64,000 bases of DNA from Pandoraea cepalis (GCF_902459665.1 NZ_CABPSL010000001.1:806001-870000), one strand, 5' to 3'. Numbered from the stretch's first letter, positions 29,231-38,647 are shown. The notes: generated by a model not told the origin, from the letters alone. Made by a program: numbers and translations.

Positions 29231-29269
29231 CGCCGCACGCCTCATTCTGCGAGGCGGCGGCGTTTTTTT
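29231..29269 (+). terminator. Rho-independent terminator between convergent genes
   Basis: CGCCGC-a-CGCCTC (29231-29243) pairs with GAGGCG-GCGGCG (29251-29262), followed by seven T. It lies between the stop codons of the hydratase (plus) and the thioesterase (minus). Confidence 0.88.
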
Positions 29270-29282
29270 CATTGGCGGACGC

Positions 29283-29702
29283 TCAACTCGCCGTGTCGAG
29301 CTTGGGCAGCGGGCGCGGACGGCGATCTTCGTCGGTCGCCACGTAGGTGACCATCGCCTCGGTGACCTTGACGATCTCGTGCGACAGGCGCATGCGTTGC
29401 GCATAGGCCTCGACGTAGACGGTGATCGACGTATTGCCGGTCTTCACGATCGTCGCGTAAAAGCTCAGCAGGTCGCCCACGAACACCGGCTCCTTGAACA
29501 GGAACGAGTTGACGGCAATGGTCGCCACGCGACCGTTGGCGCGCTGTGCGGCGGGGATCGAGCCGGCAATGTCGACCTGCGACATGATCCAGCCGCCGAA
29601 TACGTCGCCGTGGGCGTTTGCGTCGGCGGGCATCGGCAGCACGCGCAACGCCAGTTCTTTTTCTTCGGGCAGGGCCGTGAGGGCAGCAGTCGAGGTACTC
29701 AT
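29283..29702 (-). CDS. Acyl-CoA thioesterase (hotdog fold, YciA-like)
   Basis: A 139-residue hotdog-fold acyl-CoA hydrolase. The family motif is DANAHGDVFGGWIMSQVD at about residues 27-44, with the catalytic Asp in GGWIMSQVD. YciA-type enzymes release free CoA from a wide range of acyl-CoAs in the cytosol. ATG 29702 is preceded by AAGGATCC, and longer readings to 29861 add unconserved Arg-rich sequence. It points toward the beta-oxidation cluster from the opposite strand and may oppose or balance acyl-CoA accumulation. Confidence 0.9.
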   Translation of the reverse strand: MSTSTAALTALPEEKELALRVLPMPADANAHGDVFGGWIMSQVDIAGSIPAAQRANGRVATIAVNSFLFKEPVFVGDLLSFYATIVKTGNTSITVYVEAYAQRMRLSHEIVKVTEAMVTYVATDEDRRPRPLPKLDTAS

Positions 29703-29914
29703 GAGGATCCTTGCGTGAGCCGGGAAGACTGCGAAAGTCGGAAGCCGCGAGAACGACGGCGACGGCACGCCGCCGCCGGTCCTGCTTCGGGTTTCCACGG
29801 GCGGAAGAGCCGCCCGGCGTCGGCTCAGCATGAGACGCCGGGTTCTGCGAAAATACGCCATCGACGATTTTAGCGGAAAGCCCTCGAACGAGCCGGACGC
29901 CGCCCCTCCCCATC

Positions 29915-31819
29915 ATGAGACGTTATTCTTCGGCCGAGCCTGCACCGACGGCCTCCGACGCCGCTCGCCCCCCCCGCGGCGACTGGCAAGTCATCAAATC
30001 GCTGTTCCCGTATCTGCTCGAATTCCGCGGACGCGTCACGCTGGCGCTGTCGTGCCTCGTCATGGCGAAGGTGGCCAACCTCGGCGTGCCCATCATCATG
30101 AAGCACATCGTCGACGGGCTCGGCCCCGTGGCGACCTTCTCCGCCACGGCGCGCGCATCGGGCGATGCGAGCCTGATCGTCGTGGGCGGGCTCGGTCTGC
30201 TGGTCGTGGCATACGGGATAGTGCGCCTGTCCACGTCGCTCTTCACCGAACTGCGGGAAATGTTGTTCTCGAAGGTGACGGAAAGCGCGGTGCGAAAAAT
30301 CGCGCTCAAGGTGTTTCGCCATTTGCACGCGCTGTCGCTGCGCTTTCACCTGGAGCGTCAGACGGGCGGCATGAGTCGCGACATCGAGCGCGGCACGCGG
30401 GGCATCCAGTCGATGATCTCGTACTCGCTCTACAGCATTCTGCCCACGCTCATCGAGGTGGCGCTCGTGCTCGGCTTCTTCGTCGTGCGCTACGACGCGT
30501 TTTACGCCATCGTCACGCTCGTGGCACTGTCGTTCTACATCGTGTTCACGGTGAAAGTCACGGAGTGGCGCACGCATTTTCGTCGCACCATGAACGAACT
30601 CGACTCGAAAGCCAACGCGCGCGCGATCGATTCGCTGATCAACTACGAGACGGTGAAGTATTTCGGCAACGAGGCGTTCGAGACGCAGCGTTACGACGAG
30701 AACCTCAAGCGCTATCGCGCCGCGGCGATTCGGTCGCAGAACTCGCTCTCGGTGCTGAATTTCGGACAGCAGGCGATCATCGCGACCGGACTCATCCTGA
30801 TTCTCTGGCATGCCACCCAAGGCGTGATGAGTGGCCGCATGACGCTCGGCGACCTGGTGCTCGTCAACACCTTCATGCTGCAACTCTACATTCCGCTGAA
30901 TTTCCTCGGCGTGATCTATCGCGAACTCAAACAGGCGATGACCGACATGGATCGCATGTTCACGTTGCTCGACGTGAATCGCGAAGTCGCCGATCCGCCG
31001 GGTGCGGCGCCGCTCGTCTGTCATGGCGGCACCGTGCGTTTCGAGCACGTAAATTTCGGGTACGAGGCGTCGCGCCAGATTCTGCACGACGTCGATTTCA
31101 CCGTGGCGGCGGGCACGACCACGGCTGTCGTCGGGCACAGCGGCTCGGGTAAATCGACGCTCTCACGCCTGCTGTTCCGCTTCTACGACGTCGGCTTCCC
31201 CGGCGCGGCGGCGGGGCGCATCACCATCGACGGGCAGGACATTCGCGACGTCACGCAGGACTCGCTGCGAGCGGCCATCGGTATCGTGCCGCAGGACACC
31301 GTGCTGTTCAACGACACGATCTACTACAACATCGCGTACGGCAATCCGTCGGCGTCGCGCGAGCAGGTCATCGCCGCGGCCCGTGCGGCGCATATCCACG
31401 ACTTCATCGAGAGCCTGCCGGCCGGCTATGAGTCGATGGTCGGCGAGCGCGGGCTCAAGCTCTCCGGCGGCGAGAAGCAGCGTGTGGCGATTGCGCGGAC
31501 CCTTCTCAAGAATCCGCACATTCTGATTTTCGACGAGGCGACCTCGGCGCTGGACTCGCGCTCCGAGCAGGCGATTCAGGCGGAATTGCGCAACATCGCC
31601 CGTGAACGCACGACGCTTGTCATCGCGCACCGCCTCTCGACGGTCGTGCACGCCGCGCAGATCATCGTGCTCGACAAGGGCCGCATCGTGGAGCGCGGCA
31701 CGCACGACGACCTGCTGCGTGCCGAAGGACTTTACGCGCAGATGTGGGCGTTGCAACAGCAGCGTCGCGACGGGGAGGGCGATGCCGAGGCGTCGCACTT
31801 CGCCACGGTGGTGTCCTGA
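29915..31819 (+). CDS. Atm1-type ABC exporter (fused permease and ATPase)
   Basis: A 634-residue half-transporter. The membrane domain has six helices between about residues 30 and 330, and the nucleotide-binding domain shows Walker A GHSGSGKST near 406, signature LSGGEKQRVAIAR near 515, and Walker B ILIFDEATSALD near 536. The overall sequence (for example RALRFHLERQTGGMSRDIERG-like region, here LSLRFHLERQTGG) is that of the Atm1/HMT1 group that exports glutathione-derived or metal-linked compounds and is associated with Fe-S and heavy-metal handling. It should function as a homodimer. No partner genes adjoin it. Confidence 0.92.
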   Translation: MRRYSSAEPAPTASDAARPPRGDWQVIKSLFPYLLEFRGRVTLALSCLVMAKVANLGVPIIMKHIVDGLGPVATFSATARASGDASLIVVGGLGLLVVAYGIVRLSTSLFTELREMLFSKVTESAVRKIALKVFRHLHALSLRFHLERQTGGMSRDIERGTRGIQSMISYSLYSILPTLIEVALVLGFFVVRYDAFYAIVTLVALSFYIVFTVKVTEWRTHFRRTMNELDSKANARAIDSLINYETVKYFGNEAFETQRYDENLKRYRAAAIRSQNSLSVLNFGQQAIIATGLILILWHATQGVMSGRMTLGDLVLVNTFMLQLYIPLNFLGVIYRELKQAMTDMDRMFTLLDVNREVADPPGAAPLVCHGGTVRFEHVNFGYEASRQILHDVDFTVAAGTTTAVVGHSGSGKSTLSRLLFRFYDVGFPGAAAGRITIDGQDIRDVTQDSLRAAIGIVPQDTVLFNDTIYYNIAYGNPSASREQVIAAARAAHIHDFIESLPAGYESMVGERGLKLSGGEKQRVAIARTLLKNPHILIFDEATSALDSRSEQAIQAELRNIARERTTLVIAHRLSTVVHAAQIIVLDKGRIVERGTHDDLLRAEGLYAQMWALQQQRRDGEGDAEASHFATVVS

Positions 31820-31857
31820 GGGGGCGTGGCGACTCGGCCGTCGGGCGGAAGGCAGGA

Positions 31858-31883
31858 CGGTTGGGCCGTTGGGCGGTTGGGCG
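31858..31883. repeat. Short tandem repeat GGTTGGGC(C/G)
   Basis: Three imperfect head-to-tail copies of an 8-9 base unit (GGTTGGGCC, GTTGGGCG, GTTGGGCG) lie between the ABC exporter stop and the LysR gene. No function is evident. Confidence 0.6.
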
Positions 31884-31964
31884 ACTGGCGCGGACGCGGG
31901 CCTGTGCGCCGGCCGGACGATTGAGTAGACTAGCGCGCTGACATCGCCGACGCGGGAGTGCCGC

Positions 31965-32921
31965 ATGGAAATCAAATGGCTCGAGGACTTCGTGTCGCTC
32001 GCCAAGACGAACAGTTTCAGTCGTTCGGCCGAGTTGCGCCATGTGACGCAGCCGGCGTTCTCGCGCCGGATTCAGTCGCTCGAAGCGTGGCTTGGCAGCG
32101 AACTGATCGACCGATCGAGCTATCCCACGCGCCTCACCGCGGCCGGCGAAGTGTTCTATGAGCAGGCGCTGGCATTGCTCTCGCAAGCGCAGGAGGCGCG
32201 CGCCTTGCTGCGCGAACAGCGCTCGGCCGACCATTCGGTGCTCGATTTCGCCGTGCCACACACGCTGTCGATGACGTTCTTCCCGCGGTGGCTCAAGGCG
32301 CTGGAGAAGCGTCTGGGCCTGTTGCGCAGCCGTTTGCGTGCGCTCAACGTGCACGACGCGGCGATGTCGCTGACCGATGGAGGCTGCGATCTCCTGATGT
32401 GCTACTACCATCCGAGCCAGCCCTTGCAACTCGATGCGGCGCGCTACGAGATGATCGTGCTCGGCAGCGAGCGGTTCAGCCCCTACAGCGCCCCGACGCC
32501 GCAAAAGCGCGCCCGCTTCAAGCTGCCTGGCACGCCAGACGCGCCGGTGCCCTACCTCGCCTACACGGCGAATGCCTATCTCGGCCGGATGACCGATCTG
32601 CTCGCCGGCGACGCGTCGAGCCGGCTGCATCTGGACAAGGTGTACGAGACGGACATGGCCGAGGCGCTCAAGGCCATGGTGCTCGCCGGACACGGTGTGG
32701 CCTTTCTGCCGGAAAGCGCCGTGATCGATTCGGTCGCGCGCGGCGAGTTGGTCGATCTCGCGCCCCCAGGCAAGGCGGGGGCCCCATGGCATCTGGACAT
32801 GGAGATTCGCCTGTATCGCGACCGTCTGGCCTATACCGACGCCAGCAACCGGCGCGAGCTGACCAAGCGCGATGCGCTCGAGGCGTTCTGGCAAGCCGTG
32901 CGCGATCAGATCAAAGGCTGA
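31965..32921 (+). CDS. LysR-family transcriptional regulator
   Basis: A 318-residue LTTR. The N-terminal winged helix-turn-helix is clear (MEIKWLEDFVSLAKTNSFSR then AELRHVTQPAFSRRIQSLE, residues 1-42) followed by a linker helix and a periplasmic-binding-protein-like effector domain. The gene sits upstream of gdhA on the same strand, and a perfect 9-bp dyad lies in the 209-bp gap between them, so regulation of gdhA is plausible; its effector is unknown. Against this, many LTTRs act on a divergent gene, which here would be none, since the upstream exporter is co-directional. Confidence 0.9.
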   Translation: MEIKWLEDFVSLAKTNSFSRSAELRHVTQPAFSRRIQSLEAWLGSELIDRSSYPTRLTAAGEVFYEQALALLSQAQEARALLREQRSADHSVLDFAVPHTLSMTFFPRWLKALEKRLGLLRSRLRALNVHDAAMSLTDGGCDLLMCYYHPSQPLQLDAARYEMIVLGSERFSPYSAPTPQKRARFKLPGTPDAPVPYLAYTANAYLGRMTDLLAGDASSRLHLDKVYETDMAEALKAMVLAGHGVAFLPESAVIDSVARGELVDLAPPGKAGAPWHLDMEIRLYRDRLAYTDASNRRELTKRDALEAFWQAVRDQIKG

Positions 32922-32994
32922 CCGGCGTGCGTGCCGGATCGGGGCGATGCGCGTCGATTCGCGGAATGTCGGGATGATTTCAGACGGGCGATAA

Positions 32995-33017
32995 AACTAT
33001 GCAGGAAATGCATAGTT
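32995..33017. promoter_or_regulatory. Perfect dyad AACTATGCA-N5-TGCATAGTT before gdhA
   Basis: AACTATGCA (32995-33003) and TGCATAGTT (33009-33017) form a perfect 9-bp inverted repeat with a 5-bp centre, about 115 bases upstream of the gdhA start. It contains a T-N11-A core as LysR-type boxes do, and the LTTR gene ends 73 bases upstream. No T-run follows, so it does not look like a terminator. Confidence 0.55.
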
Positions 33018-33130
33018 GCATGTTTATTCGGCATTGGATTGTTCTCGGGGGTTCTCGGTAAAGTGCCAGCCATTCGTGTCGCAAGCACGGTATGTGCGTG
33101 CGGCGCAGATTGAAGCCGGAGAATTCCATA

Positions 33131-34417
33131 ATGTCGCAAACGTCACATATCTTGCCTTCTTACCTGCAGGCCGATGATCTCGGTCCGTGGGGCAACTACC
33201 TTCAACAGGTCGACCGCGTCACGCCTTACCTGGGCACGCTGTCGCGCTGGGTCGAAACCCTGAAGCGTCCCAAGCGCATCCTGATCGTCGACTGCCCGAT
33301 CGAACTTGACAATGGCACCATCGCCCATTTCGAGGGCTATCGTGTCCAGCACAATACGTCGCGCGGCCCCGGCAAGGGCGGAGTGCGTTTTCACCAGGAC
33401 GTCACGCTGTCCGAAGTCATGGCGCTGTCGGCCTGGATGTCGGTCAAGAACGCAGCGGTGAACGTGCCTTACGGCGGCGCCAAGGGCGGCATTCGTGTCG
33501 ACCCGCGCAAGCTCTCGCGCGGCGAACTCGAGCGTCTGACGCGTCGTTACACCAGCGAAATCAACATCATCATCGGGCCGACGAAGGATATTCCGGCGCC
33601 GGACGTCAACACCAATGAGCAGATCATGGCGTGGATGATGGATACCTACTCGATGAACGAGGGGTCCACGGCCACCGGCGTGGTGACCGGCAAGCCGATT
33701 TCGCTGGGCGGCTCGCTGGGCCGTCGTGAAGCCACGGGCCGCGGCGTGTTCGTGGTGAGTTGCGAGGCGGCCCGCCGCCTGGGACTCGACGTGCGCGGCG
33801 CACGCGTGGTGGTGCAGGGCTTTGGCAACGTGGGGGGCATTGCCGCCCGTCTGTTCCACGAGGCGGGTGCACATGTCATCGGCGTGCAAGATCACACCGG
33901 TACGATCTACAAGTCCGACGGCCTCGACGTGCCGAACCTGCTCAAGCACGTGGCCGAAACCGGCGGCGTGGGCGGCTTCCCGGCGGCTGAGACCATCAAG
34001 GACGACGAATTCTGGTCGCTGGACTGCGAGTTCATGATTCCGGCGGCACTCGAAAACCAGATCACCGAGAAAAACGCCGACAAGATCCGCGCGAAGATCG
34101 TGGTCGAAGGGGCCAATGGCCCGACGACGACGGCGGCCGACGACATCTTGCGCAGCAAGAACATTCTTGTCGTGCCGGACGTGGTGGCCAACGCCGGCGG
34201 CGTGACGGTCTCGTACTTCGAGTGGGTGCAGGATTTCTCGAGCTTCTTCTGGACCGAGGAAGAAATCAACCACCGTCTGGAGCGCATCATGCGCGAAGCG
34301 TTCGATGGCGTGTGGCATGTGGCGCAGGAGCATAAGGTTTCGCTGCGTACTGCCGCATTCATCGTGGCGTGTACCCGTATTCTGCAAGCCCGTGAGATGC
34401 GCGGTCTGTACCCCTGA
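33131..34417 (+). CDS. gdhA: Glutamate dehydrogenase (Glu/Leu/Phe/Val family)
   Basis: A 428-residue NAD(P)-linked glutamate dehydrogenase interconverting glutamate with 2-oxoglutarate and ammonium. Substrate-binding and catalytic motifs are [10 protein letters not shown] near residue 79, [13 protein letters not shown] near 113, and [15 protein letters not shown] near 150; the dinucleotide-binding motif is GFGNVGG near 230. Length and sequence fit the hexameric small GDHs of betaproteobacteria. It is followed 164 bases later by the gltIJKL importer for glutamate/aspartate, so uptake and deamination are encoded together. ATG 33131 is chosen; an upstream start would add 13 residues of non-family sequence. 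Confidence 0.94.
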   Translation: MSQTSHILPSYLQADDLGPWGNYLQQVDRVTPYLGTLSRWVETLKRPKRILIVDCPIELDNGTIAHFEGYRVQHNTSRGPGKGGVRFHQDVTLSEVMALSAWMSVKNAAVNVPYGGAKGGIRVDPRKLSRGELERLTRRYTSEINIIIGPTKDIPAPDVNTNEQIMAWMMDTYSMNEGSTATGVVTGKPISLGGSLGRREATGRGVFVVSCEAARRLGLDVRGARVVVQGFGNVGGIAARLFHEAGAHVIGVQDHTGTIYKSDGLDVPNLLKHVAETGGVGGFPAAETIKDDEFWSLDCEFMIPAALENQITEKNADKIRAKIVVEGANGPTTTAADDILRSKNILVVPDVVANAGGVTVSYFEWVQDFSSFFWTEEEINHRLERIMREAFDGVWHVAQEHKVSLRTAAFIVACTRILQAREMRGLYP

Positions 34418-34446
34418 TCAGGCGGTGCTGTCCGGCTAAGTAGTAA

Positions 34447-34462
34447 TACGCAATAATGCGTA
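34447..34462. promoter_or_regulatory. Perfect dyad TACGCA-ATAA-TGCGTA upstream of gltI
   Basis: A 6-bp perfect inverted repeat with a 4-bp centre starts 30 bases after the gdhA stop and ends about 120 bases before gltI. Size and symmetry suit a dimeric activator site. Confidence 0.45.
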
Positions 34463-34467
34463 AAACA

Positions 34468-34516
34468 GAATGTTCGGGGCGATTTGCGTTAAGAAAGACG
34501 TACGTTCCGAACATTC
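34468..34516. promoter_or_regulatory. Long-spaced 10-bp inverted repeat GAATGTTCGG...CCGAACATTC
   Basis: GAATGTTCGG (34468-34477) is repeated exactly inverted as CCGAACATTC (34507-34516), 29 bases apart. The TTCGG and CCGAA halves resemble the inverted repeat that I recall for the acidic-amino-acid response regulator AauR in Pseudomonas putida, although there the spacing is 4 bases. Confidence 0.4.
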
Positions 34517-34530
34517 GATAATAAAAAAAT

Positions 34531-34551
34531 GGGCAAATGCGGTGCTAAAAT
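34531..34551 (+). promoter_or_regulatory. Candidate gltI promoter (sigma-54-like GG-N10-GC, overlapping TAAAAT)
   Basis: GG at 34532-34533 and GC at 34544-34545 have the exact 10-base spacing of a -24/-12 element, with partial agreement around them (GGCA and TGCT). An overlapping TAAAAT at 34546-34551 could instead be a sigma-70 -10, but its -35 position is a run of A. Either would start transcription about 25 bases before gltI. Confidence 0.35.
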
Positions 34552-34581
34552 GCATCTGTTTTTTGCCAAGGAGACTAAAGA

Positions 34582-35490
34582 ATGACCCTCTCGAAAATTG
34601 CATTGGCGATGTGCTGTGTTGGCTTGATGGCAGGTGCTGCCCAGGCGCAGGAAAGCGGTACGCTCAAGAAAATCAAGGACACCGGCGTCATCTCGCTGGG
34701 TAACCGCGAATCCTCGATTCCGTTCTCGTTCTATGACAATAACCACAATGTCGTTGGCTATGCCAACGATGTGGCGATGGCCGTCGTGGCCGAAGTCAAG
34801 AAGGAACTCAAGCTGCCGAACCTGAAGGTCACGCAGACGCCGATCACGTCGCAGAACCGCATTCCGCTGGTTCAGAACGGCACGATCGACATGGAGTGCG
34901 GTTCGACCACGAACAACGCCGAGCGTCAGAAGCAGGCCGCGTTCTCGAACACGTTCTTCATCATCGGCACGCGTTTGCTGGCGAAGAACAGCTCGGGCAT
35001 CAAGGACTTCGCCGACCTCAAGGGCAAGAACGTCGTGACCACGGCGGGCACGACCTCCGAGCGTCTGCTGCGCGAGATGAACCAGAAGGACAACATGGGC
35101 ATGAACATCATCAGCGCCAAGGACCACGGAGAAGCCGCGATCACGCTGCACTCGGGCCGTGCCGTCGCGTTCATGATGGATGACGCCCTGCTCGCGGGCG
35201 AGCGCGCCAAGTTCAAGGACGCCAAGGACTACAGCATTGTCGGCAAGCCGCAATCGTATGAAGCCTACGGCTGCATGATGCGCAAGGACGATCCGGCCTT
35301 CAAGAAGCTGGTGGACAAGGCCGTTGCCGATTACCAGAAGTCGGGCCAGGCGCAGAAGGACTTCGCCAAGTGGTTCCAGCAGCCGATCGCTGCGCTGGGC
35401 GGCGTGAATATGGACTTTCCCCCGTCGGCCGAGATGGCCGCGCTGTGGAAGTCGCCGAACGACCACGCTGACGTTCAAGGCGCCAAGTAA
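34582..35490 (+). CDS. gltI: Glutamate/aspartate ABC transporter, periplasmic binding protein
   Basis: A 302-residue family 3 solute-binding protein. A signal peptide covers residues 1-22, ending GAAQAQES. The family motif is seen in GVISLGNRESSIPFSFYDN and GYANDV, and GSTTNNAERQKQAAFSNTF near residue 112 is typical of GltI. It delivers glutamate/aspartate to the membrane complex GltJK-GltL encoded directly downstream. AAGGAG lies 7 bases before ATG 34582. A 12-bp hairpin terminator stands between gltI and gltJ, consistent with excess binding protein over permease. Confidence 0.95.
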   Translation: MTLSKIALAMCCVGLMAGAAQAQESGTLKKIKDTGVISLGNRESSIPFSFYDNNHNVVGYANDVAMAVVAEVKKELKLPNLKVTQTPITSQNRIPLVQNGTIDMECGSTTNNAERQKQAAFSNTFFIIGTRLLAKNSSGIKDFADLKGKNVVTTAGTTSERLLREMNQKDNMGMNIISAKDHGEAAITLHSGRAVAFMMDDALLAGERAKFKDAKDYSIVGKPQSYEAYGCMMRKDDPAFKKLVDKAVADYQKSGQAQKDFAKWFQQPIAALGGVNMDFPPSAEMAALWKSPNDHADVQGAK

Positions 35491-35537
35491 GCCTCGCAGG
35501 CTTCACGAGTCGCCGAGCACCATCAGTGCGTAATGCC

Positions 35538-35571
35538 GAAGCGGAAGGAGCCAATCCTTCCGCTTCTTTTT
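35538..35571 (+). terminator. Intra-operon terminator/attenuator between gltI and gltJ
   Basis: GAAGCGGAAGGA (35538-35549) pairs perfectly with TCCTTCCGCTTC (35555-35566) around a 5-nt loop and is followed by five T. No new promoter is obvious before gltJ at 35600, so partial read-through is the likely way the permease genes are expressed. Confidence 0.88.
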
Positions 35572-35599
35572 AAGCAAGACAAGTAGAAAAGGGGAGATC

Positions 35600-36340
35600 A
35601 TGGCTCTCGGTCTCGATTTCAGTTTTTTCTTCCAGCCTGTGGCAACGGGCGAGGGGACGACCTATTTCGGGTGGTTGCTCTCGGGCTTCAAGCTCACGCT
35701 TGAAGTTGGCCTCGGCGGCTGGATCATTGCGCTCATCGTGGGCTCCGTGCTCGGCGTGATGCGCACCATCCCCAACAAATGGATATCCGGCTTCGCGACG
35801 GCCTACGTCGAGTTGTTCCGGAACATCCCGTTGCTTATTCAGTTGTTTTTCTGGTACTACGTGGCGCCCGACTTCCTGCCGGAATCGGTTCGTACGTGGT
35901 TGTTCGCGCTTAATCCGGCGAGCGTCTCGCTGCTCACCGGCGTGATCGGCCTGGGGCTCTTTACGGCGGCCCGGGTGTGTGAGCAGGTGCGCTCCGGTAT
36001 CAATTCCCTGCCCAAGGGCCAGAAGAGCGCCGGTCTGGCCATGGGGCTCACGCTCCCGCAGACGTACCGCTTCGTACTGCTGCCGGTGGCCTTCCGTGTG
36101 GTGATCCCGCCGGTCACCTCGGAATTCGTCAACATCTTCAAGAACTCGGCCGTGATCTCGACGGTGAACCTGCTCGAACTGACCGGGCAGGGCAAGCAGC
36201 TCATCGATTACACGGCGCATAGCTATGAGTCCTTCATTGCTGTGACGATCGCGTACATGATCATCAACGTCGCGGTGCTGGTGCTCATGCGCTTCATCGA
36301 AGCCAAGACCCGCCTGCCGGGCTACATCGGGGGCAAATAA
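35600..36340 (+). CDS. gltJ: Glutamate/aspartate ABC transporter permease
   Basis: A 246-residue inner-membrane permease of the polar amino acid (HisMQ) family, with about five hydrophobic helices. The opening [20 protein letters not shown] resembles GltJ of E. coli, and the EAA loop is visible as [18 protein letters not shown] around residue 131. It pairs with GltK. AAAGGGGAG precedes ATG 35600. Its stop overlaps the gltK start by one base. Confidence 0.94.
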   Translation: MALGLDFSFFFQPVATGEGTTYFGWLLSGFKLTLEVGLGGWIIALIVGSVLGVMRTIPNKWISGFATAYVELFRNIPLLIQLFFWYYVAPDFLPESVRTWLFALNPASVSLLTGVIGLGLFTAARVCEQVRSGINSLPKGQKSAGLAMGLTLPQTYRFVLLPVAFRVVIPPVTSEFVNIFKNSAVISTVNLLELTGQGKQLIDYTAHSYESFIAVTIAYMIINVAVLVLMRFIEAKTRLPGYIGGK

Positions 36341-37020
36341 TGGGTGAGATCTTCGCATGGGGCGGCGCTATCGACGCGATGCCGCTGCTCGTCAAGGGCA
36401 TGATCACCACGCTGCAGATCACGGTGCTCGCCGTGGTCGTGGGCATCCTCTGGGGCACGATTCTCGCGATGATGCGTCTGTCGGGCGTGACCGTGCTGAA
36501 ATGGTTTGCGGATCTGTACGTGAACCTGTTCCGCTCGATTCCGCTGCTGATGGTGCTGCTGTGGTTCTTCCTGATCGTGCCGCAGGTGTTGCGTTCGGTG
36601 CTCGATGTGCCGCCGACCTGGGACATCCGGATGGTCTCGGCACTCGTCGCCTTCTCGCTGTTCGAAGCGGCGTATTATTCGGAAATCATTCGCGCGGGTA
36701 TCCAGAGCGTATCGCGGGGCCAGATGTCCGCCGCCTACGCGCTGGGCATGTCGTACTGGCAGGCGATGGCGCTCGTGGTGCTGCCGCAGGCGTTCCGCAA
36801 CATGGTGCCGTTGTTGCTGACCCAGGGCATCATTCTGTTCCAGGACACCTCGCTCGTATACGCGATCGCCTTGGCCGACTTCTTCGGCATGGCGTACCAG
36901 GTGGGCCAGCGTGACGGCACGTTGCCCGCAATGATTGTGTTTGCCGGAGCGGTCTACTTTGTGATCTGCTTCACGGTTTCGATGTCGGTTAAACGTCTTC
37001 AGAAGAGGTTGGCGAAATGA
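36340..37020 (+). CDS. gltK: Glutamate/aspartate ABC transporter permease
   Basis: A 226-residue second permease subunit of the importer. The EAA motif appears as [21 protein letters not shown] near residue 115 (cited over 20 residues as positions 115-135) and several hydrophobic helices flank it. The gene overlaps gltJ by one base and gltL by four (ATGA), so the three are translationally coupled. Confidence 0.94.
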   Translation: MGEIFAWGGAIDAMPLLVKGMITTLQITVLAVVVGILWGTILAMMRLSGVTVLKWFADLYVNLFRSIPLLMVLLWFFLIVPQVLRSVLDVPPTWDIRMVSALVAFSLFEAAYYSEIIRAGIQSVSRGQMSAAYALGMSYWQAMALVVLPQAFRNMVPLLLTQGIILFQDTSLVYAIALADFFGMAYQVGQRDGTLPAMIVFAGAVYFVICFTVSMSVKRLQKRLAK

Positions 37021-37742
37021 TTACCCTTAAAAACGTCTCCAAGTGGTACGGCCAGTTCCAGGTGCTCACGGACTGCTCCACTGAAGTCAAGAAGGGTGAA
37101 GTCGTGGTGGTGTGCGGCCCGTCGGGTTCGGGCAAGTCCACGCTCATCAAGACCGTCAACGGTCTGGAGCCGATCCAGCAAGGCGAGATCATCGTCGATG
37201 GCACATCGGTCGCCGATCCGAAGACGAACCTGGCCAAGCTGCGCTCGCGCGTAGGCATGGTGTTCCAGCACTTCGAATTGTTCCCGCACCTGTCGATCAC
37301 CGAAAACCTGACGCTCGCGCAGGTCAAGGTGCTCGGTCGCAGCAAGGACGCCGCCCGTGTCAAGGGCCTGAAGTTGCTGGAGCGCGTGGGCCTGACGGCG
37401 CATGCCCACAAGTTCCCGGGCCAGCTCTCGGGCGGTCAGCAGCAGCGCGTGGCCATCGCTCGCGCCCTGTGCATGGACCCGATCGCCATGCTGTTCGACG
37501 AGCCGACCTCGGCGCTCGACCCGGAAATGATCAACGAAGTGCTCGACGTGATGGTCGAATTGGCGCAGGAAGGCATGACCATGATGGTGGTCACGCACGA
37601 AATGGGCTTCGCCAAGAAGGTCGCGAACCGTGTGATCTTCATGGATCAAGGCATCATCGTCGAAGACGACAAGAAGGACGAGTTCTTCGCGAATCCGAAG
37701 TCGGACCGCGCCAAGGACTTCCTGGCCAAGATCCTGCACTGA
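37017..37742 (+). CDS. gltL: Glutamate/aspartate ABC transporter ATP-binding protein
   Basis: A 241-residue ATPase subunit. Walker A is GPSGSGKST near residue 34, the signature [13 protein letters not shown] near 137, Walker [13 protein letters not shown] near 158, and the switch His is in VVTHEMGFA near 191. It powers GltIJK-mediated uptake. The start codon overlaps the gltK stop. No gltRS-like two-component genes follow, and the operon ends at a strong UUCG-loop terminator. Confidence 0.96.
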   Translation: MITLKNVSKWYGQFQVLTDCSTEVKKGEVVVVCGPSGSGKSTLIKTVNGLEPIQQGEIIVDGTSVADPKTNLAKLRSRVGMVFQHFELFPHLSITENLTLAQVKVLGRSKDAARVKGLKLLERVGLTAHAHKFPGQLSGGQQQRVAIARALCMDPIAMLFDEPTSALDPEMINEVLDVMVELAQEGMTMMVVTHEMGFAKKVANRVIFMDQGIIVEDDKKDEFFANPKSDRAKDFLAKILH

Positions 37743-37762
37743 TCGTTGGTGCGGGTGGAATG

Positions 37763-37792
37763 AAAAAAGCGTGCCTTCGGGCACGCTTTTTT
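37763..37792. terminator. UUCG-tetraloop terminator, bidirectional
   Basis: AAAAAAGCGTGCC pairs with GGCACGCTTTTTT around a TTCG loop (37763-37792). With A-run and T-run on both sides it can end both gltL (plus) and the convergent glutamine amidotransferase gene (minus). Confidence 0.95.
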
Positions 37793-37816
37793 ATGCTCGT
37801 CGGCGTCGTCGCGGGC

Positions 37817-38647
37817 TTACTGACAGGCAGTGTTCTGCTCGTTGCGCAGACGAACGGCTTCGGGAATCGGCACGACGGTGCGCAGCGACGGCCCCCCCTT
37901 CTCGAAAAGAATCAATTCACCCGGTGCGAAGGTCGTCCAGACTTCGTTGTCGGTGAGCGGTGCCGTGGCGATCACCGCCACGCGATCGGCCGGCGTCGTG
38001 AACTTGGAAAAATCGATTTCCCAGTCGGCGTCGATCAGATGCGCCTTCGTGAACGGCCACTGGCGGGCGATGAAGTGCAGCCGTGTCGAGCAGTGCGCGA
38101 TCAGCGCCTGGCCGTTCGAGAGGACGAAGTTGAATACGCCGTGGCGCGTGATCGTGCGCGTAATGTCCTCGACCGCATGGAACAACTCGTCGAGTGGCGG
38201 TTGCGAACCGGGGAAGCGCTTGCGCAGGCCCTGCATGATGTCGCAGAAGGCGCGCTCGCTGTCGGTCGTCCCCACGGGCTGGTAGACGCCCGAGAGAAAC
38301 GGATCGTAGTCGTGCAGATCGCCGTTGTGCGCGAAGATCCAGTGGCGTCCCCACAGCTCGCGTTGGAACGGGTGGCAGTTCTCCAGCTCAACGATGCCCT
38401 GTGTCGCTTTGCGGATATGCGCGATGACGTTCTTGGACTTGATCGGGTATTTCTTCACCAGCTCGGCGATGGGCGAGTTCGCGGCGGCCTGGTGATCGAT
38501 GAACAACCGGCAGGCCTTGTCTTCGAAGAATGCAATGCCCCAGCCGTCCGCGTGGTGATCCGTACCGCCCCCACGCGCCGCGAAACCGGTAAATGAGAAC
38601 GTGATGTCGGTCGGTTCCGCGCAATTCATTGCGAGCAGTTGGCACAT
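37817..38647 (-). CDS. Class II glutamine amidotransferase (YafJ-like)
   Basis: A 276-residue Ntn-type glutaminase domain protein. Removal of Met1 would expose the catalytic Cys2 (MCQLLAMN), and [16 protein letters not shown] near residue 27 and [21 protein letters not shown] near 95 (cited by position) carry the conserved substrate-binding residues. YafJ-type proteins hydrolyse glutamine and have no known acceptor partner. The start at 38647 is fixed by the need for Cys at position 2; the longer reading would hide it. It is divergent from pyrC. Confidence 0.92.
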   Translation of the reverse strand: MCQLLAMNCAEPTDITFSFTGFAARGGGTDHHADGWGIAFFEDKACRLFIDHQAAANSPIAELVKKYPIKSKNVIAHIRKATQGIVELENCHPFQRELWGRHWIFAHNGDLHDYDPFLSGVYQPVGTTDSERAFCDIMQGLRKRFPGSQPPLDELFHAVEDITRTITRHGVFNFVLSNGQALIAHCSTRLHFIARQWPFTKAHLIDADWEIDFSKFTTPADRVAVIATAPLTDNEVWTTFAPGELILFEKGGPSLRTVVPIPEAVRLRNEQNTACQ

